Shown: positions 47,661-56,495 of the stretch, piece by piece | Position numbering within the stretch: position 1 is the first letter of the stretch | Layout of the letters: each line of letters opens with the position of its first letter | Origin: Burkholderia seminalis DSM 23518 | GTDB lineage: Bacteria; Pseudomonadota; Gammaproteobacteria; Burkholderiales; Burkholderiaceae | Direction: 5' to 3' | DNA length: 64,000 bases | NCBI RefSeq assembly: GCF_902832885.1 | Contig: NZ_CADFDK010000010.1 | Span: 1 to 64,000 of the forward strand | Notes under the pieces: model-generated | Database searches by the model: none | Seen by the model: only the letters and a program-made list of their open reading frames with translations | What the model was told of the DNA's origin: nothing | Program-made: the position numbers and the translations under genes

Positions 47661-49647
47661 GTTGAGCGCGAAGGGTTCTGCTAGCCCCGGCCGGTATAAC
47701 CCGAACATCACGCCGTGGGTGTTCGGTATGCACGACGCGCTGGACGATCCGACCGTGCAGAAGATCGTGTGTATGAAGTCGGCGCAGGTCGCGTGGACAG
47801 ATGGCGTGCTGCTGAACTACATCGGCAAGCGGATCGACGTTGACCCGTGCCCGATGATCGTCATGTTCCCGAAAGAGAAGACGGCGAAGAAGTTCAACCT
47901 GGAGAAGTTCGAGCCGATGGTCGAGGTGACGCCTCGCCTCTCGGCGAAATTGCCGGTTCACGCGGCCCGCGACAAAAACAACTTGTGGGATCACAAGACG
48001 TTCGCACGTGGCTTCCTGAAGTTCATCACGTCGAACGCGCCGGACGAAGTGAAGTCGACGCCGGCCCCGGTCGTTGCGGTTGAGGAGCCGGACGACGCGA
48101 ATACGAACGTTCGCGAGCAGGGCGATTCGATCACGCTGCTGGAGGAGCGGAACAAGAGCTACTCGGCCCGGCGACGCAAGATGATCTTGGGCGGCACGCC
48201 GACCATCGACGGCCTGTCGCGCATCCAGCAGGCTTACGCGGCATCGGATCAGCGCGTGTATCTGGTGCCGTGCCCTGATTGTGACGAGGAGCATGAGCTG
48301 GCGTGGGAAAACGTCACGTGGAGCGAGGGCGCCGAAGTCGTACATGAGGTCTACGGCCGCGCACAACCGGAGACGGCCCGTTACACCTGCCCGCATTGCG
48401 GCTCTTTGTGGGACGACGCGACGCGTATTCGCGCTGTCCGTCGCGGGCGATGGGTTGCGACGGCACCGTTTCACGGCGTTGCCGGCTTCCGCATCAACGA
48501 ACTGGTGTCGCCGTTCCCTGGCTCGAACATGGCCGAGCTGGTCAAGAAGTGGCTGACGGCCGACAAGGCGCTGCGCGAGGGCGACGATACGAAGATGCGT
48601 TCGTTCGTGAACAACTCGCAGGGCCGGGCGTACAAGTACAAGACCGATCTGCCCGAGCTGGACGTGCTCGCGCAACGTGCGCTGCCGTACGCGGAGCTGA
48701 CCGTGCCACTCGGCGGTTTGGTGTTGACGCTTGGCGTCGACGTGCAGCACGACCGGCTCGCGATCGTCCTGCGTGCATGGGGGCGCGGCGAGGAAAGCTG
48801 GCTCGTCGCATGGGGCGAGATCTACGGCAACGTGACGGAGCAACAGCAAGACCCGATGACAGGCGGTGTATGGGGCGCATTGACGATGCTGTTGTCGCAC
48901 GCATACCGGCATGAGAACGGCTGGCTGCTGCGTGTACGAGCAGCGTCGATCGACTCGTCGGACGGCGCTACGTCGGACGCGGTATACAAGTATGTGCGCG
49001 CTGCGCAGCACGCCGGCTACAACGTCATGGCCGTCAAGGGCAGCAGTAATGTCGATGCGGAGATCTTCAGCGTACCGAAGGCGTCGATCGACTCGACGCG
49101 CAACAACAGCAAGGCTGCGAAGTACGGGCTGCGGCCGTATATGGTCGGCGTCAGCCGCGCGAAGGATCTGATCCTCGAAAACCGGCTGAAGCTCGAAGGC
49201 GATGGGCCGGGCCGCATGCACTGGTATAGCGGCGTACGCAGCGACTACCTGTCGCAGCTCACTGCAGAGGTCAAGGTGCCGGGGCCACGTGGCGGCAAGC
49301 GCGTGTGGAAGAAGATCAGCCCGCGCAACGAGGCACTGGATTGCGAAGGCTACGCGCTGCACGCGGCCCGCAGCGTGAAGGTGCACCTGATGACGGAGGC
49401 GCACTGGCAGGTCGAGCAGCATCGTGCGTCGCAGGTCTCGCTGTTCGATGCGGTGCCGGTGCTGGAGGCGTTGCCGTCAGCGCTGCCTGCCGAGGTGCTT
49501 CCCGATCCGCCGGTTGAAGAGACCGTTACAGAGACTCCGCGGCCGTCGCCGCAAGTAGCAAAACCCACCGAAACCCCGCCACCGAGCGGGGTTTCGCGCA
49601 TTCAGGGGCGTCGTGTTGGTCGCTCGACGTACCTGAAGCGGCGCTAA
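47536..49647 (+). CDS. terminase large subunit, GpA family
   Basis: The protein has 703 residues, normal for lambda-gpA-type terminases. The adenine/Walker-A-like KSAQVAWTDG (about 81-90) stands where lambda gpA has KSARVGYS. The Walker-B-like region is VVAVEEPDD, and a zinc site CPDCDEEH...CPHCG follows. The nuclease half includes LTLGVDVQHDRL and the downstream acidic residues. It packages DNA into the procapsid. The C-terminal 80 residues are Pro-rich and variable. Confidence 0.92.
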   Translation: MDALSSFLNTTQTVHAVIRRIATMLRPPERIGTTDWARKHRRLSAKGSASPGRYNPNITPWVFGMHDALDDPTVQKIVCMKSAQVAWTDGVLLNYIGKRIDVDPCPMIVMFPKEKTAKKFNLEKFEPMVEVTPRLSAKLPVHAARDKNNLWDHKTFARGFLKFITSNAPDEVKSTPAPVVAVEEPDDANTNVREQGDSITLLEERNKSYSARRRKMILGGTPTIDGLSRIQQAYAASDQRVYLVPCPDCDEEHELAWENVTWSEGAEVVHEVYGRAQPETARYTCPHCGSLWDDATRIRAVRRGRWVATAPFHGVAGFRINELVSPFPGSNMAELVKKWLTADKALREGDDTKMRSFVNNSQGRAYKYKTDLPELDVLAQRALPYAELTVPLGGLVLTLGVDVQHDRLAIVLRAWGRGEESWLVAWGEIYGNVTEQQQDPMTGGVWGALTMLLSHAYRHENGWLLRVRAASIDSSDGATSDAVYKYVRAAQHAGYNVMAVKGSSNVDAEIFSVPKASIDSTRNNSKAAKYGLRPYMVGVSRAKDLILENRLKLEGDGPGRMHWYSGVRSDYLSQLTAEVKVPGPRGGKRVWKKISPRNEALDCEGYALHAARSVKVHLMTEAHWQVEQHRASQVSLFDAVPVLEALPSALPAEVLPDPPVEETVTETPRPSPQVAKPTETPPPSGVSRIQGRRVGRSTYLKRR

Positions 49648-49660
49648 ACGAGGGAATGGC

Positions 49661-49867
49661 ATGGCATACACAAAACAGGATCTGCAGAACATCCAGTCTG
49701 CAATCGCGAAGGGCGAGCTGGAAGTCCAGTATGCCGACCGGCGCGTGAAATATCGCTCGATCGGCGAGCTGCGGGAGGCACGCACCGAGATCATTCGCGA
49801 TCTGAACGGCGCGGCCGGACGTTCGTCGATCGTCCGGATTCGCCACGCCGGCAAGGGGGTGCGATGA
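49661..49867 (+). CDS. gpW-like head completion protein
   Basis: The protein has 68 residues. MAYTKQDLQNIQSAIAKGELEVQYADRRVKYRSIGELREARTEIIRDL is the two-helix-and-hairpin gpW fold that joins portal and tail. It is the usual length and lies in the usual place between terminase and portal, overlapping the latter by 4 bp. Confidence 0.88.
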   Translation: MAYTKQDLQNIQSAIAKGELEVQYADRRVKYRSIGELREARTEIIRDLNGAAGRSSIVRIRHAGKGVR

Positions 49868-51357
49868 AGGGGGGCTTTCCGTCACTCGCGCGGCGCGGAT
49901 TCGTGGTGCCCACGCGGCTGAAGGCGGCGGCATATGAGTCGGCGAGCACGACGGGCGCACGGGCGAAGTCGTGGCGTGCGTCGAGCGCGGGGCCGAACGC
50001 GGCGGCGGCGCAAAACCTGCCGCTGCTGCGCTCGCGCGCTCGCGACGCGATTCGCAACGATCCGTGGGCGAAGACGGCGATCGCGCGACTCGTATCGAAC
50101 ACGATCGGCAACGGCATCCAAGCGCACCCAAAGCATCCGAACGCTGCGGTGCGAAAGATGCAAAAGCAACTTTGGGAGGATAGCTGCGAGGAGATCGACG
50201 CGGACGAGCTGTTCGACATGGCGGGCGTGCAGACGCTTGCCGCGCGGGCGTTTTTCAGTGACGGGGAGGTACTGGTTCGTCGCCAGTTCCGCAGCCCCAG
50301 CGAAGGGTTGGCGGTCCCGATGCAGATCCGGCTGCTCGAAGGCGATCTGCTGCCGATGGAGAAGAACGAGATCGTTCCCGGCGGAGGCGAGATCGTCAAC
50401 GGAGTCGAGTTCAATGCGGACGGTCGACGCGTTGCGTATCACCTGCTGCAGCGTCATCCCGGTGAGTACGGGCGCGCATCGACGTCCAACATGCAGACGG
50501 TTCGCGTGCCGGCCGACGAGATCGCGCACGTGTTTCTCGCGCTGCGGCCCGGCCAGGTGCGCGGCGTTCCCGAACTGTCGACCGTGCTGCTGCGGCTCAA
50601 GTCGCTGGACAACTTCGACGACGCCGTGTTGTTCCGGCAGGAGGTCAGCAACCTCTTTGCCGGATTCATCACGAAGCCGCCCGCCGAGCCGGGCTTTCCG
50701 GGAGACCCCGTCACGGGCGGGGAAATGCAGTACGACGTCGACGGCTTTTCGCCGGTCGTTTCGCTTGAACCGGGGAGCATGCAGGAGCTAGCCCCCGGCG
50801 AGGACGTCAAGTTTGCGGAGCCGCCGGGCGCGGGGACCGACTACGGCCCCTTCATGCGTCAGCAACTGATGGCTGCTGCGGCGTCGGTCGGCATGCCGTA
50901 CGAAGTCCTGACGGGCGATCTGCGCGACGTGAGCGATCGGGTGCTGCGGGTGATCTTGAACGAGTTCCGGCGGTCGATCGAGCAGTTCCAGTGGAACGTG
51001 TTCATTCACCAGTTTTGCCGGAAGGTGTGGCGTTGGTGGGTCGACGCCTGCGCGTTGTCGGGAGCGATGCCGATGGCGGACTACTACCGACGCCGTCGCG
51101 ACTATCTGCGGGTGCGGTGGGTGCCGCAGGGCTGGCCGTATATCCATCCGGTGCAGGACGTCACGGCCAAGCGGATGGAGATCCGGTCTGGGCTGGCAAG
51201 CCGGACAGGGGCAGTTCTCTCGCGTGGTGACGATCCGGAGCAGGTCGATCAGGAGAACGCGGACGATCTCGCGCGCGAGCGCCGGCTCGGGATTCGATAT
51301 GACACGCTCGATCCGGTCGACGGGGCGAGCGATCTTTCTAATGGGGATGGCGAATGA
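49864..51357 (+). CDS. portal protein, lambda gpB family
   Basis: The protein has 497 residues. Family-like stretches are RSRARDAIRNDPWAKTAIARLVSNTIGNGI near the start, VPADEIAHVFLALRPGQVRGVPELSTVLLRLKSLDNFDDAVLFRQEVSNLFAGFI and TDYGPFMRQQLMAAAASVGMPYEVLTGDLRDVSDRVLRV. It forms the dodecameric portal at one capsid vertex. Coupled at both ends. Confidence 0.92.
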   Translation: MKGGFPSLARRGFVVPTRLKAAAYESASTTGARAKSWRASSAGPNAAAAQNLPLLRSRARDAIRNDPWAKTAIARLVSNTIGNGIQAHPKHPNAAVRKMQKQLWEDSCEEIDADELFDMAGVQTLAARAFFSDGEVLVRRQFRSPSEGLAVPMQIRLLEGDLLPMEKNEIVPGGGEIVNGVEFNADGRRVAYHLLQRHPGEYGRASTSNMQTVRVPADEIAHVFLALRPGQVRGVPELSTVLLRLKSLDNFDDAVLFRQEVSNLFAGFITKPPAEPGFPGDPVTGGEMQYDVDGFSPVVSLEPGSMQELAPGEDVKFAEPPGAGTDYGPFMRQQLMAAAASVGMPYEVLTGDLRDVSDRVLRVILNEFRRSIEQFQWNVFIHQFCRKVWRWWVDACALSGAMPMADYYRRRRDYLRVRWVPQGWPYIHPVQDVTAKRMEIRSGLASRTGAVLSRGDDPEQVDQENADDLARERRLGIRYDTLDPVDGASDLSNGDGE

Positions 51358-52436
51358 AAGAGAAGAAGCGGTGGTGGGACATCCGTGCGCAGGCGAATGC
51401 GACGGGCGGCAGCGAGGTAGAGATCCGGATCTATGGCGAAATCGGATTCTGGGGCACCGACGCCGAGATGTTCGCCGCGAAGCTCGATGAGGTGGCGTCG
51501 ACAGCGACATCGATCGTCGTCGCGATCAACTCGCTGGGTGGCGACGTGTTCGACGCGTTCGCGATCTACAACGCTGTGCGGCGGTACGCCGGCAAGGTGA
51601 CGGGGCGCGTCGACGGTGTGGCTGCGTCGGCAGCGTCGCTGATCCTGATGGCATGCGACACGATCGAGATGCCTTCGAATGCGCGGCTGATGATTCACAA
51701 CCCGCATACGTTCGCGGCAGGCGAGGCCGGGGATCTGCGCAGGCTTGCGGATCTGCTGGACAGTACGTCCGACAGTATGTTGGCGGCATACGTCGAGCGC
51801 AGCGGCCGGACGGCGGAGGAGGTCCGCACGATCATGGATGCTGAGACCTGGCTCACGGCCGCGCAAGCGAAGGAGCAAGGGTTTTGCGACACGATTGTCG
51901 ATCCGGTCCGCATTGCCGCATACGCGGGCGCAGCGCGGCACGCGGCACGCTTCACGTCGGTGCCCGCCGAAATCATGGCCGCGCTGGAGAGTGACGGCGA
52001 GGTGCCTCCGGTCAATCCGCCGGCCGATCCTGCGCCGCAGCCGCAGCCGCAGCCGCAGCCGCCGGCAGCGCCGGACGTTGCGGCGCTGGCGTCACATGTG
52101 TACGCGGCATGCCGTGACGCGCGCATCGAGCACTGCGCCGAAGGCATCGTGCTGGCGACCGGCCTGCGGGATCGCGCGACAGTCGACGCGGCAATCCGCA
52201 ACGCACAGGACATCGCGGGCATCTGTCTGGCCGCGAGCCTGACCGAACTGACAGCCGGTTTTGTCTCGGATGGTCTGTCGCCCGATCAGGTGCGAGCGCG
52301 GCTGTTCGAGCGCGTGACGGCCTCGCAGAAGCCGATCAACCATCGTGCTGCCCCGGTTGCGTCGCAAGACGCCCCCGTGGTCGCGAATGCGCCGCGTGCG
52401 GCGTCCATCTACGCGGCTCGCAAGAGCGGCAAGTAA
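51354..52436 (+). CDS. head maturation protease, ClpP/S49-like
   Basis: The protein has 360 residues. INSLGGDVFDAFAIYNAVRRYAGKVTGRVDGVAASAASLILMACDTIEMPSNARLMIHNP contains the ClpP-type oxyanion loop, nucleophile Ser (VAASAAS, about residue 91) and catalytic His (MIHNP). A Pro-Gln repeat linker joins a C-terminal part that is probably the scaffold, as in lambda gpC/Nu3. It matures the procapsid. The ATG lies in a 4-bp overlap with the portal gene. Confidence 0.88.
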   Translation: MKEKKRWWDIRAQANATGGSEVEIRIYGEIGFWGTDAEMFAAKLDEVASTATSIVVAINSLGGDVFDAFAIYNAVRRYAGKVTGRVDGVAASAASLILMACDTIEMPSNARLMIHNPHTFAAGEAGDLRRLADLLDSTSDSMLAAYVERSGRTAEEVRTIMDAETWLTAAQAKEQGFCDTIVDPVRIAAYAGAARHAARFTSVPAEIMAALESDGEVPPVNPPADPAPQPQPQPQPPAAPDVAALASHVYAACRDARIEHCAEGIVLATGLRDRATVDAAIRNAQDIAGICLAASLTELTAGFVSDGLSPDQVRARLFERVTASQKPINHRAAPVASQDAPVVANAPRAASIYAARKSGK

Positions 52437-52466
52437 CTTTGACGTAACCCGAGGAGGGGAAAACTC

Positions 52467-52811
52467 ATGTCGAACTGGAAGGTACAGGCAAATCTCCCGG
52501 CCGAATTTCTCGTGTCGGAGGGTAACGGGCAGATCTCGCGCGAGCGGATCATCGTGAAGGCAGGTCCGGCGCTGCCGGCCGGGCAGGTGCTCGGCGTGAC
52601 CAGTACCGGCGAATACGCCCCGTACGACAACGCCGCGAACGACGGTTCTGAAGTCGCCGCAGCGGTGCTCTACGCGCCGCTGGCGGCGTCCGAAGCGCCG
52701 CGACCGGCGACGGGCGTCGTCCGGCTGGCTGAAGTCGCTGGCGGGCTGCTCACGGGGCTCGATGCAGCCGGTCGCGGGGATCTCGCCGAGCGACACGTGA
52801 TCGTCCGCTGA
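52467..52811 (+). CDS. head decoration protein (gpD-like)
   Basis: The protein has 114 residues. PAEFLVSEGNGQISRERIIVKAGPALPAGQVLGVTSTGEYAPYDNAANDGSEVAAAVLY is the gpD/HDPD pattern. It stabilises the expanded capsid. GAGGGGA precedes the ATG. A strong intrinsic terminator follows it, ahead of the major capsid gene. Confidence 0.85.
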   Translation: MSNWKVQANLPAEFLVSEGNGQISRERIIVKAGPALPAGQVLGVTSTGEYAPYDNAANDGSEVAAAVLYAPLAASEAPRPATGVVRLAEVAGGLLTGLDAAGRGDLAERHVIVR

Positions 52812-52830
52812 TCGCATCACACCCCATTCA

Positions 52831-52858
52831 AGGCCACGCCGACCGCGTGGCCTTTTTT
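52831..52858 (+). terminator. rho-independent terminator inside the head operon
   Basis: AGGCCACGC (52831-52839), loop, GCGTGGCCT (52845-52853), then T6. It stands between the decoration and major capsid genes, both read rightward. It would lower or set the level of distal transcription unless read through by an antiterminated polymerase. Confidence 0.85.
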
Positions 52859-52884
52859 GTATCCATTTTCATGTCGGAGGTTGT

Positions 52885-53880
52885 ATGGCGGATATCGCCC
52901 TGTTTCAAGACGACGCGTTTTCGCTGTCGTCCCTGAGTGCTGCGATCAACGAGCAGCCGTATGTTCCCGGCCGGATCGGCACGCTCGGGCTGTTCGAAGA
53001 GGACGGCATCACCACGACGACGATCCAGATCGAGCGCGACGGCGACACGCTGTCGCTCGTCGCGTCTGGCCAGCGCGGTGCCCCCGCCGCTGTTGTCGCG
53101 GGCAGCAAGCGCAACATGATCCCGTTCAACACGGTGCATCTGCCGCAGCGCGCGGTGATCATGGCCGACGAGATCGCGAATCTGCGTGCGTTCGGTTCCG
53201 AAACGGAGCTGGAGGCGCTGCAGACCGTCGTGAATCGCCGACTCGCGAAGATGCGTAAGCAGCTCGATGCGACGCACGAATTCCACCGCATCGGCGCAAT
53301 CAAGGGCGCAGTGCTCGACGCGGACGGCAAGACGGTGCTGATCGATCTGCTGAAGTACTTCGGTATCGACCAGACGGTCATTCCGTTCGAACTGTCGACC
53401 GCGACCACCGAGATTCGCCAGAAGTGCGTCGAGGTGCAGGACGCGATCGAAGATGCGCTCGGCGCGATGACGTACACGGGTGTGCGCGTGCTCTGCGGAC
53501 GCGAGTTCTGGAACAAGCTGATCGTCGCGAAATCGGTGAAGGAAACGTATCTCGCGTCCGTGATGGCTGCGCAGCTGCGTGGCGATGCACGCGACGCGTT
53601 CGACTTCGGCGGTTGCACGTTCGAACGTTATCGCGGTCGCGTCGGCGATGTCGGGTATGTCGCGGACGACGAAGCGCATGCAGTGCCGGAGGGCGTGTCC
53701 GATCTGTTCATCACGCGCTTCGCGCCGGCCGACTACGTCGAAGCGGTGAACACGACCGGGATTCCGTACTACGCGAAGCAGGAACTGATGCCCTTCGGCA
53801 AGGGCGTCGAGATCGAGGCGCAGTCGAACCCGATCCACCTGTGCACGCGCCCGAAGGCGCTGGTCAAGCTGAAGGCGTGA
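52885..53880 (+). CDS. major capsid protein (lambda gpE family)
   Basis: The protein has 331 residues, close to lambda gpE (341). Family-like parts are LSAAINEQPYVPGRIGTLGLFEEDGITTTTIQIERDGDTLSLV near the start and RYRGRVGDVGYVADDEAHAVPEGVSDLFITRFAPADYVEAVNTTGIPYYAKQEL at the end. It forms the icosahedral shell. GGAGG precedes the ATG. Confidence 0.92.
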   Translation: MADIALFQDDAFSLSSLSAAINEQPYVPGRIGTLGLFEEDGITTTTIQIERDGDTLSLVASGQRGAPAAVVAGSKRNMIPFNTVHLPQRAVIMADEIANLRAFGSETELEALQTVVNRRLAKMRKQLDATHEFHRIGAIKGAVLDADGKTVLIDLLKYFGIDQTVIPFELSTATTEIRQKCVEVQDAIEDALGAMTYTGVRVLCGREFWNKLIVAKSVKETYLASVMAAQLRGDARDAFDFGGCTFERYRGRVGDVGYVADDEAHAVPEGVSDLFITRFAPADYVEAVNTTGIPYYAKQELMPFGKGVEIEAQSNPIHLCTRPKALVKLKA

Positions 53881-53881
53881 G

Positions 53882-54169
53882 ATGGCGTTCCGGGATCTGA
53901 TGGCCGACGTCGATACGGCCGTGAAGCGAGACCTGTCGGATGACGTCAAGATCGACGGCAAACCGTTGCAGGGCATGTTCAAGGCGCCTTGGCTCGGCCC
54001 GGATCTCGGAACGCAACGCACGCAGCTCGTTGCACCGATCCTCGACATCACGGACGACGATGCGGCACGCGTGCGCGAAGGCAGCATCGTTGAAGCGGGT
54101 GGCGAGCGGTTCCGCGTTTTGGCGATCCGCCCGGCTGGCACGGGCTGGACGATCCTGATTCTGAGGTGA
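53882..54169 (+). CDS. head-tail joining protein
   Basis: The protein has 95 residues, starting right after the capsid stop. The N-terminus MAFRDLMADVDTAVKRDLSDDVKI and the strand-rich rest (VREGSIVEAGGERFRVLAIRPAGTGWTILILR) fit lambda FII/Gifsy-2-type head-tail connectors. The last bases form a GTGA overlap with the next gene. Confidence 0.7.
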   Translation: MAFRDLMADVDTAVKRDLSDDVKIDGKPLQGMFKAPWLGPDLGTQRTQLVAPILDITDDDAARVREGSIVEAGGERFRVLAIRPAGTGWTILILR

Positions 54170-54702
54170 CGATGGATCTGCTGAAGGTCGAGATCGACGT
54201 AAGGGGCGCGCTCGAAGCGCTCGCGGGCCTGCCGCCTGCATCAATGCAGGCGGCATGGCGTCGGACGCTACGCAAGACGGGCGCATGGATACGCAGCCAG
54301 ACAGCGAAAGAGGTCAGCGGCGCTACGGGCATCCAGCAGAAGCTGCTGCGGCAGCGGATGTACTTCTTCATGCGATCGCTCGATACGGGCAAGGTGTGGC
54401 TCGGGCTGAACCCGCTCGAGGCGCATCGGCTCGGCGGGGTCCGGCGCACGAAGAAGGGCATCCGGGCCGGCAAATCGCTGTTCGAGGGCGCGTGGCGCAA
54501 AACGACGAAACAGCCTGACGGGCCGATCTATCGCCGGACCGGGAAGGCACGAACGCCGTTCGAGGTCGTGACGGTCGAGTGGTCGCAGACCGGCGATCCG
54601 GCATTCCGGAGGGCTGCCCGTGCGTGCGAAGCGCGCCTGATGACGGTGCTGCGGCAAGAGGTCAACTATGAACTGCAAAAGGCGGTGAACCGTGCTCGCT
54701 AA
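54166..54702 (+). CDS. minor tail protein Z-like (tail completion)
   Basis: The protein has 178 residues (GTG start in the overlap; ATG at 54172 possible). VRGALEALAGLPPASMQAAWRRTLRKTGAWIRSQTAKEVSGATGIQQKLLRQRMYFF has the pattern of lambda gpZ/HK97 gp10-type proteins. The C-terminus is helical. It acts at the head-tail joint. Confidence 0.75.
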   Translation: MTMDLLKVEIDVRGALEALAGLPPASMQAAWRRTLRKTGAWIRSQTAKEVSGATGIQQKLLRQRMYFFMRSLDTGKVWLGLNPLEAHRLGGVRRTKKGIRAGKSLFEGAWRKTTKQPDGPIYRRTGKARTPFEVVTVEWSQTGDPAFRRAARACEARLMTVLRQEVNYELQKAVNRAR

Positions 54703-55216
54703 CCTGAAACAACTGCACGACGGCATCGAGGCGGGATTGCGCGAACGACTGCCGGATCTCGAACGCATCCATGCGTATCCGAAGGTCGGCAAGTCGATCG
54801 ACACCCCCTTCATTGCGATCGAACTGACGGAGCTGGAACCGGGGCACGACGACGGCACAGGCCGGGTGCCGCTGATCGCGCGCATGCAGGCCCGCGTGAT
54901 CGTCGACCCGCTGGTGGAGGGTGCCGAGGTTCAGGTGCGCGAGCTGTCCGCGCGCGTGCTGCAAACGGTGCACGGGGCGACCTGGGGATTACCCATGACG
55001 CCCGGCAAACAGGTCGGGTCGGCCGGTGAAGATCCGTTTCGGCCCGAGCTGGATACGTATCTCGTCTGGCTCGTCGAGTGGGTGCACGAATTCGACCTGG
55101 GCGATGCGTACGAGCCGCCGACGAAGGGGCGCACGGTGTTGTGGGGTGTCGATCCTGAGACGGGGCCGGGGTACGAAGGCCGTTACTGGAATCCGGCGGA
55201 ACAGGGAGCGGGGTGA
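54692..55216 (+). CDS. tail terminator/neck protein
   Basis: The protein has 174 residues, starting with GTG inside the preceding gene. A mixed helix-strand protein (MLANLKQLHDGIEAGLRERLPDLERIHAYPKVGKSIDTPFIAIELTELEPG). The order after gpZ-like and before baseplate genes, and its size, suggest a tail terminator (gpU-like). The sequence itself is not diagnostic. Confidence 0.6.
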   Translation: MLANLKQLHDGIEAGLRERLPDLERIHAYPKVGKSIDTPFIAIELTELEPGHDDGTGRVPLIARMQARVIVDPLVEGAEVQVRELSARVLQTVHGATWGLPMTPGKQVGSAGEDPFRPELDTYLVWLVEWVHEFDLGDAYEPPTKGRTVLWGVDPETGPGYEGRYWNPAEQGAG

Positions 55217-55219
55217 CGT

Positions 55220-55900
55220 GTGAGCGACTTCGAGCTTGGCGAGATGGATCGCCGTATGGCGTGCCTGACGCAATCCGCGGTCGTGGAGGCGATCACGTAC
55301 GATCCGCCGCGCGTGAAAGTCCGTGTCGGCGATTGGGTGAGCGACTGGCTCAAATGGCAGGCCGGTGCCGCCGGCAAGGTACGGCATTGGCGTCCGCCGT
55401 CCGTCGACGAAGAGGTCGCGCTGTGGGCACCGTCCGGTGATCTCGCGAGTGCGTTCGTCGCGCCCGGCTACTACACGGAGCAGCACGGCGGGTCCGGTCG
55501 GTCGAGTCCCGACGAGACCGCGACCGACTTCCCGGACGGCGCATTCGAGCAATACAACCATGCGAGCCATGAATACGTGCTGTCGGTGCCGGCCGGTGGT
55601 CGGATCGTGTTCCGCATCGGTGGCACGGAGTTCGAGCTGAAGGCGGACGGCGCAACACTGCGCAGCGCGAAGTTGCTGGCAGATGTACCGGACTCGACGT
55701 TCACGGGGAACACGACGACCGAACAACTGCTGACGTTCAACGGCGGCATGCAGGGCAAGCCGGGCGAGGGTGGCGGTGTCGCGATGAAGATCGCGGGCGG
55801 TGCCGAATACACCGACGACGTTGTTGCCGGCGGACGGTCGCTTACGAAGCACAGGCACCGCGAGCAAGGCGACGGCGAGCTGGTTGGCCCGCCAGTGTGA
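55220..55900 (+). CDS. phage baseplate assembly protein V
   Basis: The protein has 226 residues, GTG start. RMACLTQSAVVEAITYDPPRVKVRVGDWVSDWLKWQAGAAGKVRHWRPPSVDEEVALWAPSGDL is the OB-fold of P2 gpV, the central spike. The C-terminus is repetitive and beta-rich (MQGKPGEGGGVAMKIAGG), as in spike tips. The metal-binding HxH tip is not evident. Confidence 0.88.
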   Translation: MSDFELGEMDRRMACLTQSAVVEAITYDPPRVKVRVGDWVSDWLKWQAGAAGKVRHWRPPSVDEEVALWAPSGDLASAFVAPGYYTEQHGGSGRSSPDETATDFPDGAFEQYNHASHEYVLSVPAGGRIVFRIGGTEFELKADGATLRSAKLLADVPDSTFTGNTTTEQLLTFNGGMQGKPGEGGGVAMKIAGGAEYTDDVVAGGRSLTKHRHREQGDGELVGPPV

Positions 55901-55907
55901 GCGCAGC

Positions 55908-55918
55908 AAAGTAACTTT
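55908..55918. repeat. AAAGTAACTTT motif (one of a dispersed set)
   Basis: An 11-bp interrupted palindrome (AAAGT-A-ACTTT), also found exactly at 42355-42365, 56430-56440 and 60656-60666 and in inverse form at 45189-45199. Near copies occur at 50162 (AAAGCAACTTT) and 52430 (CAAGTAACTTT). All lie in element B. Confidence 0.7.
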
Positions 55919-55921
55919 CGA

Positions 55922-55942
55922 CCCCGCCCGCGCGGGGTTTTT
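55922..55942 (+). terminator. rho-independent terminator after gpV
   Basis: CCCCGC (55922-55927), loop, GCGGGG (55932-55937), then T5. It lies between the gpV gene and the next small gene. Confidence 0.8.
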
Positions 55943-55959
55943 CGTTTGTGGGGGTAGTT

Positions 55960-56160
55960 ATGGCGAAAGACGCACAGCAAGGCGGGGCGGCGGCTCCTGT
56001 GACATTCATCGATACCGAGTTTCGCAGCCGCGTGATCGTGTTTCCGGACGGCTCACACGTTGCCGTGCTGGCCGGCAAAACGGAGGTGACGGAGCCCGAG
56101 CACATCGCATATCTCGAATCGCGCGAGTGCTTCAAGCGCATTCCGACGAAGGCGCAGTAA
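55960..56160 (+). CDS. small phage protein (66 aa)
   Basis: MAKDAQQGGAAAPVTFIDTEFRSRVIVFPDGSHVAVLAGKTEVTEPEHIAYLES. A strand-rich short protein between gpV and gpW; many Mu/P2-like phages have a small unnamed gene here. GGGGGT precedes the ATG. The stop overlaps the next start by one base. Confidence 0.65.
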   Translation: MAKDAQQGGAAAPVTFIDTEFRSRVIVFPDGSHVAVLAGKTEVTEPEHIAYLESRECFKRIPTKAQ

Positions 56161-56495
56161 TGGTCGCGCTGGTCGGTATGTGTCGCCGCACGGGCCGACT
56201 GATCGGCGGAGTCGAGCATCTGGTGCAGAGCATCGCGGACATTCTGAGCACGCGCAAGGGAACCCGTCGCCAGCGGCCCGATTACGGCTCGGATCTCCCT
56301 GCGATGGTCGACCTGCCGGTCACGCGCGGATGGATATCGGCAGCACAGGCCGAAGCCGCGCGTGCAATCGGACGGTGGGAGCCGCGTATCGCGCTGGATA
56401 GCGTGAAGGCGCTGTCTGTTGTGGACGGCAAAGTAACTTTTCGGATCGCTGGGCAGTACGACGGCGATGACGTTGTGTTCGAGGTGACGATATGA
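56160..56495 (+). CDS. baseplate wedge protein W (gp25-like)
   Basis: The protein has 111 residues. VEHLVQSIADILSTRKGTRRQRPDYGSDLPAMVDLPVTRG is the P2 gpW/T4 gp25 motif, and the C-terminal FRIAGQYDGDDVVFEVTI its last strands. It initiates sheath assembly on the baseplate. Coupled by overlap to gpJ. Confidence 0.9.
   Translation: MVALVGMCRRTGRLIGGVEHLVQSIADILSTRKGTRRQRPDYGSDLPAMVDLPVTRGWISAAQAEAARAIGRWEPRIALDSVKALSVVDGKVTFRIAGQYDGDDVVFEVTI

Noticed and set aside
50162-50172. AAAGCAACTTT inside the portal gene as a full member of the dispersed motif
   Set aside because: One mismatch and an in-gene position; counted only as a near copy.
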